A DNA stretch of 13,550 nucleotides from Globomyces pollinis-pini (taxonomy: Eukaryota; Chytridiomycota; Chytridiomycetes; Rhizophydiales; Globomycetaceae): positions 3,775 through 17,324 of the forward strand of contig MU621436.1 in NCBI GenBank assembly GCA_025399215.1. Reading direction: 5' to 3'. Both the position numbers and the translations under genes were made by a program. The notes under the pieces were generated by a model. It saw only the letters and a list, made by a program, of their open reading frames with translations. It searched no databases and had not been told where the DNA came from. The number at the start of each line of letters is the position of its first letter. The first letter of the stretch is position 1. This document shows, in pieces, positions 1 to 7,754 of the stretch.

Positions 1-1
1 A

Positions 2-127
2 ATCCATGTGATGACACTGATAGCTTCAAACATATCATATCGTAGATTGATAAACACATTAGTTACTATTGTAGATTATGTAAAAAAATTGAATCCAGTG
101 TGTGAAGGTTATAAGATTCCTTCCTAG
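2..127 (+). CDS. 3' end of an unrecognised protein gene (partial)
   Basis: One frame is open from the window edge to a TAG at 125-127, giving 41 codons of ordinary protein-like composition that end ...KKLNPVCEGYKIPS. The N-terminal part lies outside the window. I do not recognise the family. The segment is mixed hydrophobic and polar with a probable helix (VTIVDYVKKL) and no obvious membrane span. The stop is followed by a 166-bp gap and then the stop of the minus-strand gene at 294, a convergent arrangement like others in this window. This could also be chance, because 41 codons is short. A 3' exon remains the better reading because the other frames here are interrupted quickly. Confidence 0.4.
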   Translation: MHVMTLIASNISYRRLINTLVTIVDYVKKLNPVCEGYKIPS

Positions 128-293
128 AAGAAAAATCCGCATTGAAATAAATTCTTGTATAGTTTTTACAGCCCAAAAGAGGCCAAAAGTACCTATACCG
201 ATCTAGTAACCATCAAATACAATCAAAACAAGAAACAAAAAGAGTCTAACGAAATGCGTTTATTAAAATTCTAGGATGGACAAAACGTTTCTT

Positions 294-560
294 CTAAATA
301 GAAACTTCTAAAAACGACGGGATAAATTCTTTAGCATTCACATTTAAAGAAGATTTTGATTGAGGTGCATTTTGATATTGAAGAATAGCATCCCGTAATG
401 TAGTTAAATATAAGGTGTGTTTAGCATATTCTCTTCGTAAGTTGCAGAGTGTATAAACATCAATAGGAGTGATTGGAGATACGGTAATTGAAGATCGGTC
501 ATACTCTTCATTTGAGAAAGTAGTTCCAATAGTAATATTTTTTGAGAATTGAACTTTCAT
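294..560 (-). CDS. Small conserved-looking hypothetical protein (88 aa)
   Basis: Intronless 88-residue protein starting at the ATG at 558-560 and ending at a TAG at 294-296. It begins MKVQFSKN, where K-V-Q-F fits the RVxF protein-phosphatase-1 docking pattern, but so short a motif is weak evidence. Residues 19-25 read EEYDRSS, followed by a Pro-containing stretch (SPITPIDVY) and a probable helix rich in Leu/Arg (about 36-62). There is no signal peptide or membrane span. The leader upstream on the minus strand is A- and pyrimidine-rich, as in other genes here. The EYDRxxI segment looks like a conserved linear motif of small fungal regulatory proteins, but I cannot name the family. It is divergent to the secreted-protein gene at 1310, with 749 bp between the two starts. 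Confidence 0.6.
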   Translation of the reverse strand: MKVQFSKNITIGTTFSNEEYDRSSITVSPITPIDVYTLCNLRREYAKHTLYLTTLRDAILQYQNAPQSKSSLNVNAKEFIPSFLEVSI

Positions 561-1309
561 AATTAATTACAGAAATGTATTGTTTAAGTTGTAGTGTTTG
601 ATTAAATAAAAAAAAAGAAGGATTTGAATTTGATTTTGTAGTAGTTTAGTAGATCTAGAAATGGAAAGAAAAAAAAGAGATTCTTTTTATAATGGAGAAA
701 TACAAGTTTCACATGGTTAAGCCTCAGGCTCGGCAGAATCATAAGACATTGAAACGTGTCAGATTCATTTAATGAGGTGATTATGCCGAATTGGGAAATA
801 TATCAGATGAAGCCTTAAGGTTTCTCTACTAGTTTTACTAACTGTAGTTGCAAATCATTGATACTATTCATACTAATCTTAAAGTAGATGATTCTAGAAT
901 ATTCGTGAATGAGTCATTGCATTTAATGACGTGTCTTTCACAGTCACACAAGTCACTCTTGTATTGACTCCTGTTTCTCGCCCTTTACTTTATTAAATTG
1001 TTTATATTTTGTATTTGTTGGATTTCAATTTATTTTATTTCTTGTTCGGATTTAGTATTAGATTTGACACAATTTCTGAATCAGGAAACCCCCATTATTT
1101 CAAGTAGGTTACTTTGGCGGTTATTTTGCCCGTGTTCTGTTGACTCAACTTCATCCATATCCCTTCCCGTTTATTTCTCCACTAATAATGAAAATATACC
1201 CATCACTAAAACTAACTAGAACTTAGCCTATGAGAGTATGAATGACCAATGTTTCATTTGAACAAAGTGAATTGAAACCCAACGGCGAAATAAAGAATCT
1301 TTTCTTACC
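561..1309. promoter_or_regulatory. Divergent intergenic region with bZIP-type sites
   Basis: This 749-bp gap separates the minus-strand gene starting at 560 from the plus-strand gene at 1310. I see no convincing gene in it. An open frame at 998-1219 lacks an ATG start and looks non-coding. It holds two TGASTCA elements (TGAGTCA at 910-916 and TGACTCA at 1141-1147) and a CRE-like TGACGTG at 927-933, all of the kind bound by Gcn4/AP-1/CREB-type bZIP factors. A 14-bp sequence, CATTTAATGASGTG, occurs twice (766-779 and 920-933) with one mismatch. No clear TATA box is seen, although an AT-rich stretch about 25 bp before the 1310 start could serve. Confidence 0.4.
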
Positions 1310-1648
1310 ATGAATTTCAAAACTACTTTATTTCTTGTAAGTGTTTTTGCTGCTCCTCAGATCTTGCCAACCGAGTTCCCATCACTGCCGACCATCACCC
1401 TCCCTCCAGCCTTAACATCTATTCTACCTGTGGTGACTTCCTCACAGCCATCAATTACCACAGTTGCCACAACTATTGATTCAGCCTCTACAATTACTGA
1501 AATTGCAGTGATCACAAAGACCCTGTCGAGTGATGGTTTGTACCCTACAACCACCAAAAAACCCAGTTCTATTCCTACGCCCAACAGAGACATGGGTTTT
1601 TCACCATCCATTGGTATGTCTTTTTTGATGATCATGATGGCTTTTTAA
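1310..1648 (+). CDS. Small secreted Ser/Thr/Pro-rich protein, probably GPI-anchored (112 aa)
   Basis: Intronless. An N-terminal hydrophobic segment (residues 4-14, TTLFLVSVFAA) fits a signal peptide with cleavage near AA-PQ. The mature part is almost wholly Ser, Thr, Pro, Ile and Val (17-90) and offers many O-mannosylation sites. The C-terminus (about 101-112, IGMSFLMIMMAF) is a short hydrophobic tail without a charged end, as in GPI-anchor signals. The protein is paralogous to the one at 3543: both have AAPQ(I/V)xPT after the signal and a shared block TxSxDGxYPTxxxKP. A poly(A) signal AATAAA lies at 1673-1678 in the context TTCTAATAAAATG, which recurs after the paralogue. The likely place is the cell wall or outer plasma membrane. 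Enzymatic function is unlikely, and an adhesin or wall mannoprotein is possible. The antisense open frame at 1357-1635 is a composition shadow. Confidence 0.8.
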   Translation: MNFKTTLFLVSVFAAPQILPTEFPSLPTITLPPALTSILPVVTSSQPSITTVATTIDSASTITEIAVITKTLSSDGLYPTTTKKPSSIPTPNRDMGFSPSIGMSFLMIMMAF

Positions 1649-1954
1649 TCAACGTGTCCTCTGTGTCTTTCTAATAAAATGCTGTTGTTTCTTTATTTTG
1701 CTCACAGACTTTTATTTCATCTTTAAGATTCTTTACCTTTATTTAGTTTGTTTACAAAACTAGTCATATATTTCACCATAGTTTTTTTTTTTTTGTTATT
1801 TGTGTTTCTGTATCTTTAAAAACTGAATTGAATTTTTTAAAAAAAAAGAAATCCAAAGGAAATTTCATTTTGGATTGAAAGTAGCTTGGAATCTTGAAAA
1901 AAAATTCATAGAAAAGTTTTCATAAACAAATTCATTCCAACAAAAAAAAAAAAT
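1649..1954. other. Intergenic region with poly(A) signal, T-tract and A-tract leader
   Basis: No gene is seen in these 306 bases. They contain the AATAAA at 1673-1678 for the upstream gene, a run of 13 T at 1782-1794, and an A-rich leader ending in 12 consecutive A (1942-1953) directly before the ATG at 1955. An A-tract also precedes the PPWD1 start, so A-rich 5' leaders may be the local rule. Confidence 0.5.
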
Positions 1955-3121
1955 ATGTTTAAAGTATTACCATTAGAAATACAAAGGATCATAGCTTCTC
2001 ATTTAATGTTCACTGAATACCAAACTTTACGATTATCAAGTAAATACATTCAACTACAAATACCAGCTTCATTAACTTGGGAATCTTATCATATATCTAC
2101 TCAATGCTTTACATACCCAAATCAAATTCAAATTTATTTCAAACCACTTTGGAATTCAATCAACCCTCAAAGGTTAGAATACTTGTATAATGATCATCAA
2201 TTTGATTCTATTTTGAAATTTTTAAAATCAAATTTATTGGATATTCCATTAATAATAATGAATGAATTGTTATTACGATCTTGTATAGATGGAAAATCAG
2301 ATTTATTAGAAATTATTTTAAAAAGATCTGATATCGATCCATCCATTCCTGATGATTACAATCGTAGACGTAAATCAAATCAACACATATCATTATCATT
2401 AGCAGAATACTTGTCTGTAGATCGATTACCTGATGATTGTAATGAACCTATTTGTTATGCAACCTTGAATGGTCATGTGGAATGTGTACGATTATTGTTG
2501 GGTGATTCAAGATTGAAAAAAAAGAATTTAAGTGATACGATTTGGTGTGCTTCAGCTTCCGGTCATGAAGAATGTTTAAAAGTTTTGTTGGGGTGTGATT
2601 TAATCAATCCACAAGGTGATTTTAATGAAAATTATGGATTGTTTATGTCAGTGGAAAAATCGAAACCAGAATGTTTGAAGATTTTGTTATCTGATTCGAG
2701 ATTAGATCCATCAATTGAAGATAATTATTTGGTAAGGTTAGCTAGTGAAAAAGGTGATTGGCAATGTCTAGAAATATTATTACAAGATTCAAGAGTTGAT
2801 CCAGGAGTAGATTCCAATATTTCTATCTGTGTGGCAGCCGAGAAAGGATATACAAAATGTTTGGAGTTATTATTAAAGGATGGTAGAGTGGATCCATCTA
2901 CAGGGACTAATTATCCGATTCGTTCTGCCACTTACAACCGACATGTGGAATGTGTTCGGTTATTGATGGATGACCCTAGAGTCAATCCGACTATTTTCAA
3001 TAATAGTTTGTTGACGTTTGCAAAGGAATCGGGAATAGACCAATTATATCAGATTTTTGTATCGCGTGTACAAGTGGATGATGATATTGACCCTATCATT
3101 ACTTATTCATCACCATTGTAA
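1955..3121 (+). CDS. F-box-like/ankyrin-repeat protein (388 aa)
   Basis: Intronless. The N-terminus (residues 1-32, LPLEIQRIIASHL...LRLSSKYI) resembles an F-box: Leu-Pro-x-Glu-Ile followed by amphipathic helices. About eight ankyrin-type repeats follow, at roughly 105-130, 164-190, 195-220, 227-253, 258-284, 288-314, 320-346 and a degenerate one at 350-370. Each contains a helix pair ending in (E/K)CL(K/E)xLL and then a D(S/G/P)R(V/L)DP loop. Six repeats carry Cys at the same position (C177, C207, C240, C271, C302, C333) where V is common elsewhere. If the F-box is real, the protein would be a substrate receptor of an SCF ubiquitin ligase, with the ankyrin array as target-binding surface; that is inference. 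There is no signal peptide, so it is probably cytosolic. It lies between two paralogous secreted-protein genes. Such ankyrin families expand in chytrids and also occur in giant viruses, but AT content and codon style do not differ visibly from the neighbours. Confidence 0.85.
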   Translation: MFKVLPLEIQRIIASHLMFTEYQTLRLSSKYIQLQIPASLTWESYHISTQCFTYPNQIQIYFKPLWNSINPQRLEYLYNDHQFDSILKFLKSNLLDIPLIIMNELLLRSCIDGKSDLLEIILKRSDIDPSIPDDYNRRRKSNQHISLSLAEYLSVDRLPDDCNEPICYATLNGHVECVRLLLGDSRLKKKNLSDTIWCASASGHEECLKVLLGCDLINPQGDFNENYGLFMSVEKSKPECLKILLSDSRLDPSIEDNYLVRLASEKGDWQCLEILLQDSRVDPGVDSNISICVAAEKGYTKCLELLLKDGRVDPSTGTNYPIRSATYNRHVECVRLLMDDPRVNPTIFNNSLLTFAKESGIDQLYQIFVSRVQVDDDIDPIITYSSPL

Positions 3122-3542
3122 GTAGTTGTTTCTAAACCTGCAATATATAAACTATAATAATTTAAAAATTTGATTTTATACATACTGACCAATAATTGCT
3201 CAAGTGATCAAGTCCAATCACCTAAAGAGATGAAATGTTCCAGACGGTTCTGGAACCCCGTTGACTCATCCCAAATTTTTTTGAGTCATGTTCAAACGAT
3301 TTCATTCAGAACAAGATTGTTATAGTGATTTTAGAATGTGAACCTACCAAGAACGCATGTGCAATGGCATGAATAGACAGGTTTCATACCATCATGAATC
3401 TTTAAGTTTTATTTAATTGTGCTGTGTTGTGTGACTGAAATAGGCAAAATTACTTAAAGAATTTCTTAGTTGGCTGTTGAACGGAAGACGCCGTCAGGGA
3501 CTATAAAAAGAAAGCAATTTTGTCCTAGTAATTTCATTCAAA
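3122..3542. promoter_or_regulatory. Upstream region of the 3543 gene with stress and bZIP-type sites
   Basis: No gene is seen. Within 51 bp lie a heat-shock-element-like TTCnnGAA (3248-3255) with a further TTC ten bases upstream (3238-3240), and two TGASTCA sites (TGACTCA 3262-3268, TGAGTCA 3282-3288) exactly 20 bp apart. That spacing is about two helical turns, so both would face the same side of the DNA. This cluster sits about 260 bp before the start codon and may also mark the 3' flank of the ankyrin gene. Regulation by bZIP or HSF-type factors is inferred from motif match only. Confidence 0.4.
3502..3510 (+). promoter_or_regulatory. TATA box of the 3543 gene
   Basis: TATAAAAAG stands 41 bp before the ATG at 3543. 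With the usual 25-30 bp from TATA to transcription start, the 5' leader would be only about 5-15 nt long. It is the clearest TATA element in the window. Confidence 0.55.
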
Positions 3543-3893
3543 ATGATTTCTACTTTATGTTTAATTGCTGGTGCATTAGCAGCTCCTCAAGTTATCCCAA
3601 CATTACCTACCAATTTACCTACTCTACCTACCGTAGTTGGTTCCATCACCCTATCACTTCCAACAAACATCGCGTCCATCACTGTTACCAACGTACCAAC
3701 TAACCTTCCAACCTCTATTCCAACCTCTGTTGTTCAAGTTGTTACTATGACATCTTCAGCTGATGGTAATTACCCAACCTCTTCTACCAAACCCAAATCT
3801 ACTGCTGTAGCTTCACCTACTCAAACCAGTGCAGGATATGTTAATGGTGTTTCAGTTTGTTCAGTTCTTGGTATCTTTGCTTTGGTTTTGTAA
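3543..3893 (+). CDS. Small secreted Ser/Thr/Pro-rich protein, probably GPI-anchored (116 aa)
   Basis: Intronless paralogue of the gene at 1310. Residues 1-13 (MISTLCLIAGALA) form a signal peptide with likely cleavage before APQ. The mature chain has repeated LPT and (N/S)(L/I)PT units (about 20-62), followed by the shared block TSSADGNYPT and KPKS. A small-residue site around S96-A97-G98, a short spacer and the hydrophobic tail CSVLGIFALVL (106-116) match a GPI-attachment signal. The LPT units look like imperfect 4-8 residue repeats built on T/P codons. AATAAA at 3898-3903 almost touches the stop codon, so the 3'UTR is very short. An outer-wall structural or adhesive protein is likely. No enzymatic or cysteine-rich effector domain is visible, since the chain has only two Cys, one in each hydrophobic end. 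Confidence 0.82.
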   Translation: MISTLCLIAGALAAPQVIPTLPTNLPTLPTVVGSITLSLPTNIASITVTNVPTNLPTSIPTSVVQVVTMTSSADGNYPTSSTKPKSTAVASPTQTSAGYVNGVSVCSVLGIFALVL

Positions 3894-4150
3894 TTCTAAT
3901 AAAATGAATGTTTTCTATTTAATTGATGATTTTAATTCCCGTTGGTAGTTCATTTAGAGAGTCGCTTTAGTCTCAATTAGTTTGATAAGAGGGAATTTGT
4001 CGTTTGTGTGTTTCCATTTGGATTCAATTATTTTCAAAAACAAGAGAATTCAAACAAGAATAAAATTTTCATTAGGAATGCATTCAACAAGGAAATCTTT
4101 AAAGATGGGAATTTACAAACTGGAATAACTGGAAAAAAGTTTACAAAAAA

Positions 4151-6301
4151 ATGACAAAAAGATCTGCTGAGGATGATATTGGTCCAATGCCAGGTCAACA
4201 AGATATTCAATTACAATCAAATAGTAATGATGATGATGTTGGTCCAATGCCTCCTCCCCCTGTAAAGAAAAAAAAAGGTAATTCAATCCTAATTCATCTT
4301 CATTTCATTAGTATTACAACATGAATCGTTATATTTACAAAATTTACCTTGTACCGATCAATACGAAACTTCTCTAATGCATCGTGATATCGTCAATTTT
4401 GTTTTCTATACAAAGTATCTTTAAATTAAATTCAATACTAATAGATTAGAACGGATTTCTTGATTACAACTTCAATAGATGGACATGTTAAATTTTGGAA
4501 AAAATCTACTACAGGAATTGATTTTGTCAAACATTTTAGATCACATTTAGGTGTGATTGTAGCTGGAGATGTATCATACGATGGATTATCCTTTGCCACC
4601 ACTTCAGTCGACAAGGGGTTGAAAGTATTTGATGTTGTCAATTTCGATATGATCAATATGTTCAAATTGGATTATTTACCAAACACTATTTGTTGGATGT
4701 ATCAAACAGGTCAAGCTCAATCTCTGTTAGCTTGGTATTTTTTGCTTAATTTAATCAATCAATTAGTTCAGAAAAAGAATCAAATAAAATTCATCTTTAT
4801 GATGGTAGAGGTGGAACTGATTTATTAATCACCATATCAACTTTACATTCTGTACCAACTCATATCATGCGATACAACCCTGATGCGAATGTAACCGTCA
4901 GTGTAGATGAAAAGGGAATGATTGAATATTGGACTCCTGATGTTGATAATGAAGAAGGGTTTACATTACCAAATACTCCATTGGTGAATTGGAAATATAA
5001 ATCAGAAACAGATTTATATGAATTTAAAAAGGTATACATCATCTTTCATTTTATTAATGATTGAATAGAATAGAGTACATCCAACTTCGTTAGTGTTTTC
5101 ACCTGATTATACCAAATTTGTGACTTTTGAATTCAAAGATCGACAACTTCGTATATTTCAATTCAATACTGGTAAAATGTTACGGAAATATGATGAAAGT
5201 TTGGAAATCGTGACTGAGAATCAAAAGACTAAATCTAATATACATACATTTGATGATATGGAATTCGGTAGACGATTGGCAATTGAACGTGAAATCGAGA
5301 AAATTGAAGGTGGTCAAGCTTCAACCGTAAATGCTGGTATTTGATTTATCCTGTTTATTGTAGTATTTGATGAAAGTGGTTACTTTTTATTGTATCCTAC
5401 GTTATTGGGAATCAAAGTCCTGAACATTTATACAAATCAAGTATCTCATTTGATTGGAAAGGGGGAAACGAATCGATTTATGAATCTAGTATTGTATCAA
5501 GGAGCACCTAAAAAGAAAAGTCGTGTGACTGTGGTATGGAATTGTTTACATTTATAGTTTAGGAAATGGCGGCATCGGATAATTCAGTATTGAAGGAAGC
5601 AGAAACCATGGATCCTACCATTTTTTGCACTGCATACAAGAAAAATCGATTTTACTCGTTTTCAAGACGTGAACCTGATACCGCATCTGGACAGATTCGA
5701 GATGTCTTTAATGAAAAACCAAGTCGAGAAGAACAAACGGTGGCAGCAGCAACTGTCCAACATGAAGAAATGGGAACTTCATTTATTATTCATACTACCT
5801 TTGGTGATATCTATATCAAAATCTATCCGGAATTTGCACCAAAAGCATGTAAAAATTTCGTGGAACTTGCAAAGAGAGGTAATCAACCGCACAAATAACC
5901 TATATTAGGTTATTACGAAAAGAACAATTTCCATCGGTGTATTAAAGGATTTATGATCCAAACGGGTGATCCATTAAATGATGGTACTGGAGGTCAATCC
6001 ATGTGGGGTACGGAATTTGAAGATGAATTCCATTCCCAAATCAAACATGATCAACCCTATATGATTTCCATGGCTAATTGTGGACCCAATACCAATGGAT
6101 CCCAATTTTTCATTACCGTTGCTGCAACTGTAAGTATTTTTCTATTATTTACTTGTATAGCCTTGGTTGGATAATAAACATACGGTGTTTGGAAGATGTA
6201 CTGGTGGAATGGATGTGGTTCATCGAATTGAGAATGCTAAATGTGATCGGTTTGATCGACCAAAGGAACCTATTACCATTATTAGTATTGAAGCAAGATA
6301 A
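4151..6301 (+). CDS. PPWD1: PPWD1-type WD40-repeat cyclophilin (spliceosomal peptidyl-prolyl isomerase), 9 exons
   Basis: Nine exons give 631 residues, close to the human protein (646). Introns are 4278-4311, 4415-4449, 4735-4766, 5032-5068, 5337-5363, 5534-5562, 5879-5908 and 6130-6160, only 27-37 nt each. The acidic/Pro-rich N-terminus contains two DD(I/V)GPMP motifs and a KKKK stretch. WD40 repeats follow (roughly 60-290, including DGHVKFWKK and [13 protein letters not shown]), then a conserved linker ([36 protein letters not shown]). The C-terminal cyclophilin domain (about 477-631) keeps the residues matching cyclophilin A R55, F60, M61, Q63, A101, F113, W121, L122 and H126 ([35 protein letters not shown]), so cis-trans prolyl isomerase activity is expected. 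In animals PPWD1 is found with catalytic spliceosomes. Expected location: nucleus. The start codon follows an A7 run. Family assignment is firm; exon borders are inferred from frame and homology. Confidence 0.95.
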
Positions 6302-6847
6302 AATATACATATTTTTCTCTATTCTTTTTGTAATGAAATATGATACGAACACACTAAGCTATTTTGGGTTATTAAATCCAGCCAATCTGTTAACGAATAC
6401 TTTCACTAAGAAACACTTATTATAATAAGAGTACAGATTGCGTCAAATGAAAATGATACCCTGTGTATTAGTCGTTTGTGTAAGATTACAGTATCTACTC
6501 AAACCAAGTGTAGAGTAAATGGTTAATGGAGTTTGGATGTAATTTGACTCAGTTGATTCATTCATCATCCGTCATGTCAGTCATCGTGACATCTGTTTTA
6601 ATGGTGTTCGGAAATGAACGTCCGAGATTTTACTCAAACAAGGTTTTTTGAATACATCTTTGGATACGCGATCAAACCTTTAGACTCGAATTCAATTCAA
6701 TCCTCTTCTTACAATAATTTTTCATACTACCAGTTGAATGTGAATCCCATCACATCATGGGAAATTCGTTTCATCGCATATCGGCCGATTGAATAAGTTG
6801 AAGAACATCAGTTGATCCCACCAAAAAGTTACAGAAAAAAACTGGAA
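6302..6847. other. Intergenic region, no gene seen
   Basis: These 546 bases separate PPWD1 from the SDR gene. Open frames here (for example 6614-6796) are short and show no protein-like pattern. A TGACTCA element at 6544-6550 lies about 300 bp before the SDR start. No clear TATA box is seen. Confidence 0.4.
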
Positions 6848-7754
6848 ATGAAATTGGAAGGAAAGACAGCTATCATCACAGGTACCAATCCATCAACTGA
6901 TCTAGCAGGAGGAGTCTCTGGATTTGGGAAACATTTAACTCAAGCATTACTACAACGAGATACTTTTGTAGTTATTGCTGATATTAATGATCAACTTGGT
7001 CAAGAATTGGAACAGGAATTCAATCAATCGTAATATCTTTCTATGGCTGATTGATTTAGTTATCCTGGGAAAATCGCTTACTTTCATTGTGATGTGACTA
7101 AAAAATCGGATCTCCAGAATTTATTTCGATTCACCAAGGCTAAATTTGGAACAATTAATGTATACGTATAAATGATTGATTTGATAGATTGTATGCAATA
7201 ATGCTGGAATTGGTGAAAATATTCCATTTGAAAGTAATGTACAAGATAATTGGAAGAGAGTTATTGATATTGATTTGACAGCAGTGATATTAGGAACTCG
7301 ATTGGCTATCGAAGCATTTGAAAAAGATGGTGGTGGTGGTGTTATTCTTAATACGGCTTCTTTGGCAGGATTAGTTCCTGTTCCTTTACAACCTGTTTAT
7401 GCAGCTGCCAAGTCAGGGGTAATAACATCTGTATTGCTTATATTGATAGGTTGTGAATTTTAGTAGATCGTTAGCACATTTGAAAGCTAAAGGTATTCGA
7501 GTAAATGCTATTTGTCCTTCATTTGTCAAAACTGCACTTACTGAAAAAGCAATTGAAACTGGTGTACCAATCAAAAACTGGGTTCCCATTGAATGGGTCA
7601 CCAAAGCATTTATTATGGGAATTGAAGATGAGACTTTAGCTGGTATGTTTTTTTATTATTCATTTGAAAAGGTGATTGTCTTCGAATTACTCCTCAATAT
7701 GGTATTGATTTTCCATTGAACCGTAAAAAAAATACCGTTGCTCCAAAATTATAA
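6848..7754 (+). CDS. NAD-type classical short-chain dehydrogenase, 15-PGDH-like, 6 exons (253 aa)
   Basis: Introns at 6882-6908, 7030-7059, 7160-7187, 7419-7449 and 7643-7671 (27-31 nt) give 253 residues, near human HPGD (266). The start is the ATG at 6848, matching the usual position just before strand beta-1; the reading open from 6812 begins with TTG. The cofactor motif is TGGVSGFG (11-18). D36 at the end of beta-2 favours NAD(H) over NADP(H). Other family marks are DV (63-64), NNAG (89-92), catalytic S143 (NTAS) and YAAAK (Y156, K160). The active-site Asn of the tetrad appears as Asp114 (DIDLTAV against the usual NLxxV). It would oxidise a secondary alcohol, substrate unknown; the 15-PGDH likeness comes from the GVILNxxSLAGLxPVxxxPVY pattern. 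A degenerate paralogue lies at 12613. It has no signal peptide, so it is probably cytosolic. Confidence 0.9.
6882..6908 (+). other. 27-nt intron readable in frame
   Basis: This segment starts GTACC and ends TAGCAG, with an ACTGAT branch-like site. It is a multiple of three and has no in-frame stop, so unspliced RNA would insert nine residues inside the cofactor-binding glycine loop. Removing it restores TGGVSGFG. The paralogue at 12613 has an obligatory intron with stop codons at exactly the same place and phase (12647-12673), which strongly supports this one. Confidence 0.8.

Noticed and set aside
998..1219. 73-codon open frame in the upstream region of the 1310 gene
   Set aside because: It begins with TTG rather than ATG, has no family resemblance, and lies among promoter-type motifs.
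1357..1635. Antisense open frame over the 1310 gene
   Set aside because: It mirrors the low-complexity Ser/Thr/Pro codons of the sense gene; the sense product has a signal peptide and a paralogue, the antisense has neither.
3470..3703. Plus-strand frame overlapping the start of the 3543 gene
   Set aside because: It is out of frame with a gene that has a signal peptide, TATA box and paralogue, and it has no ATG of its own in good context.
4415..6160. Interpretation of PPWD1 as a broken pseudogene with many frameshifts
   Set aside because: Every break coincides with a GT...AG segment of 27-37 nt whose removal restores exact family sequence, including the cyclophilin active site.
6614..6796. 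60-codon frame between PPWD1 and the SDR gene
   Set aside because: Short, with no motifs or conserved composition; probably intergenic.
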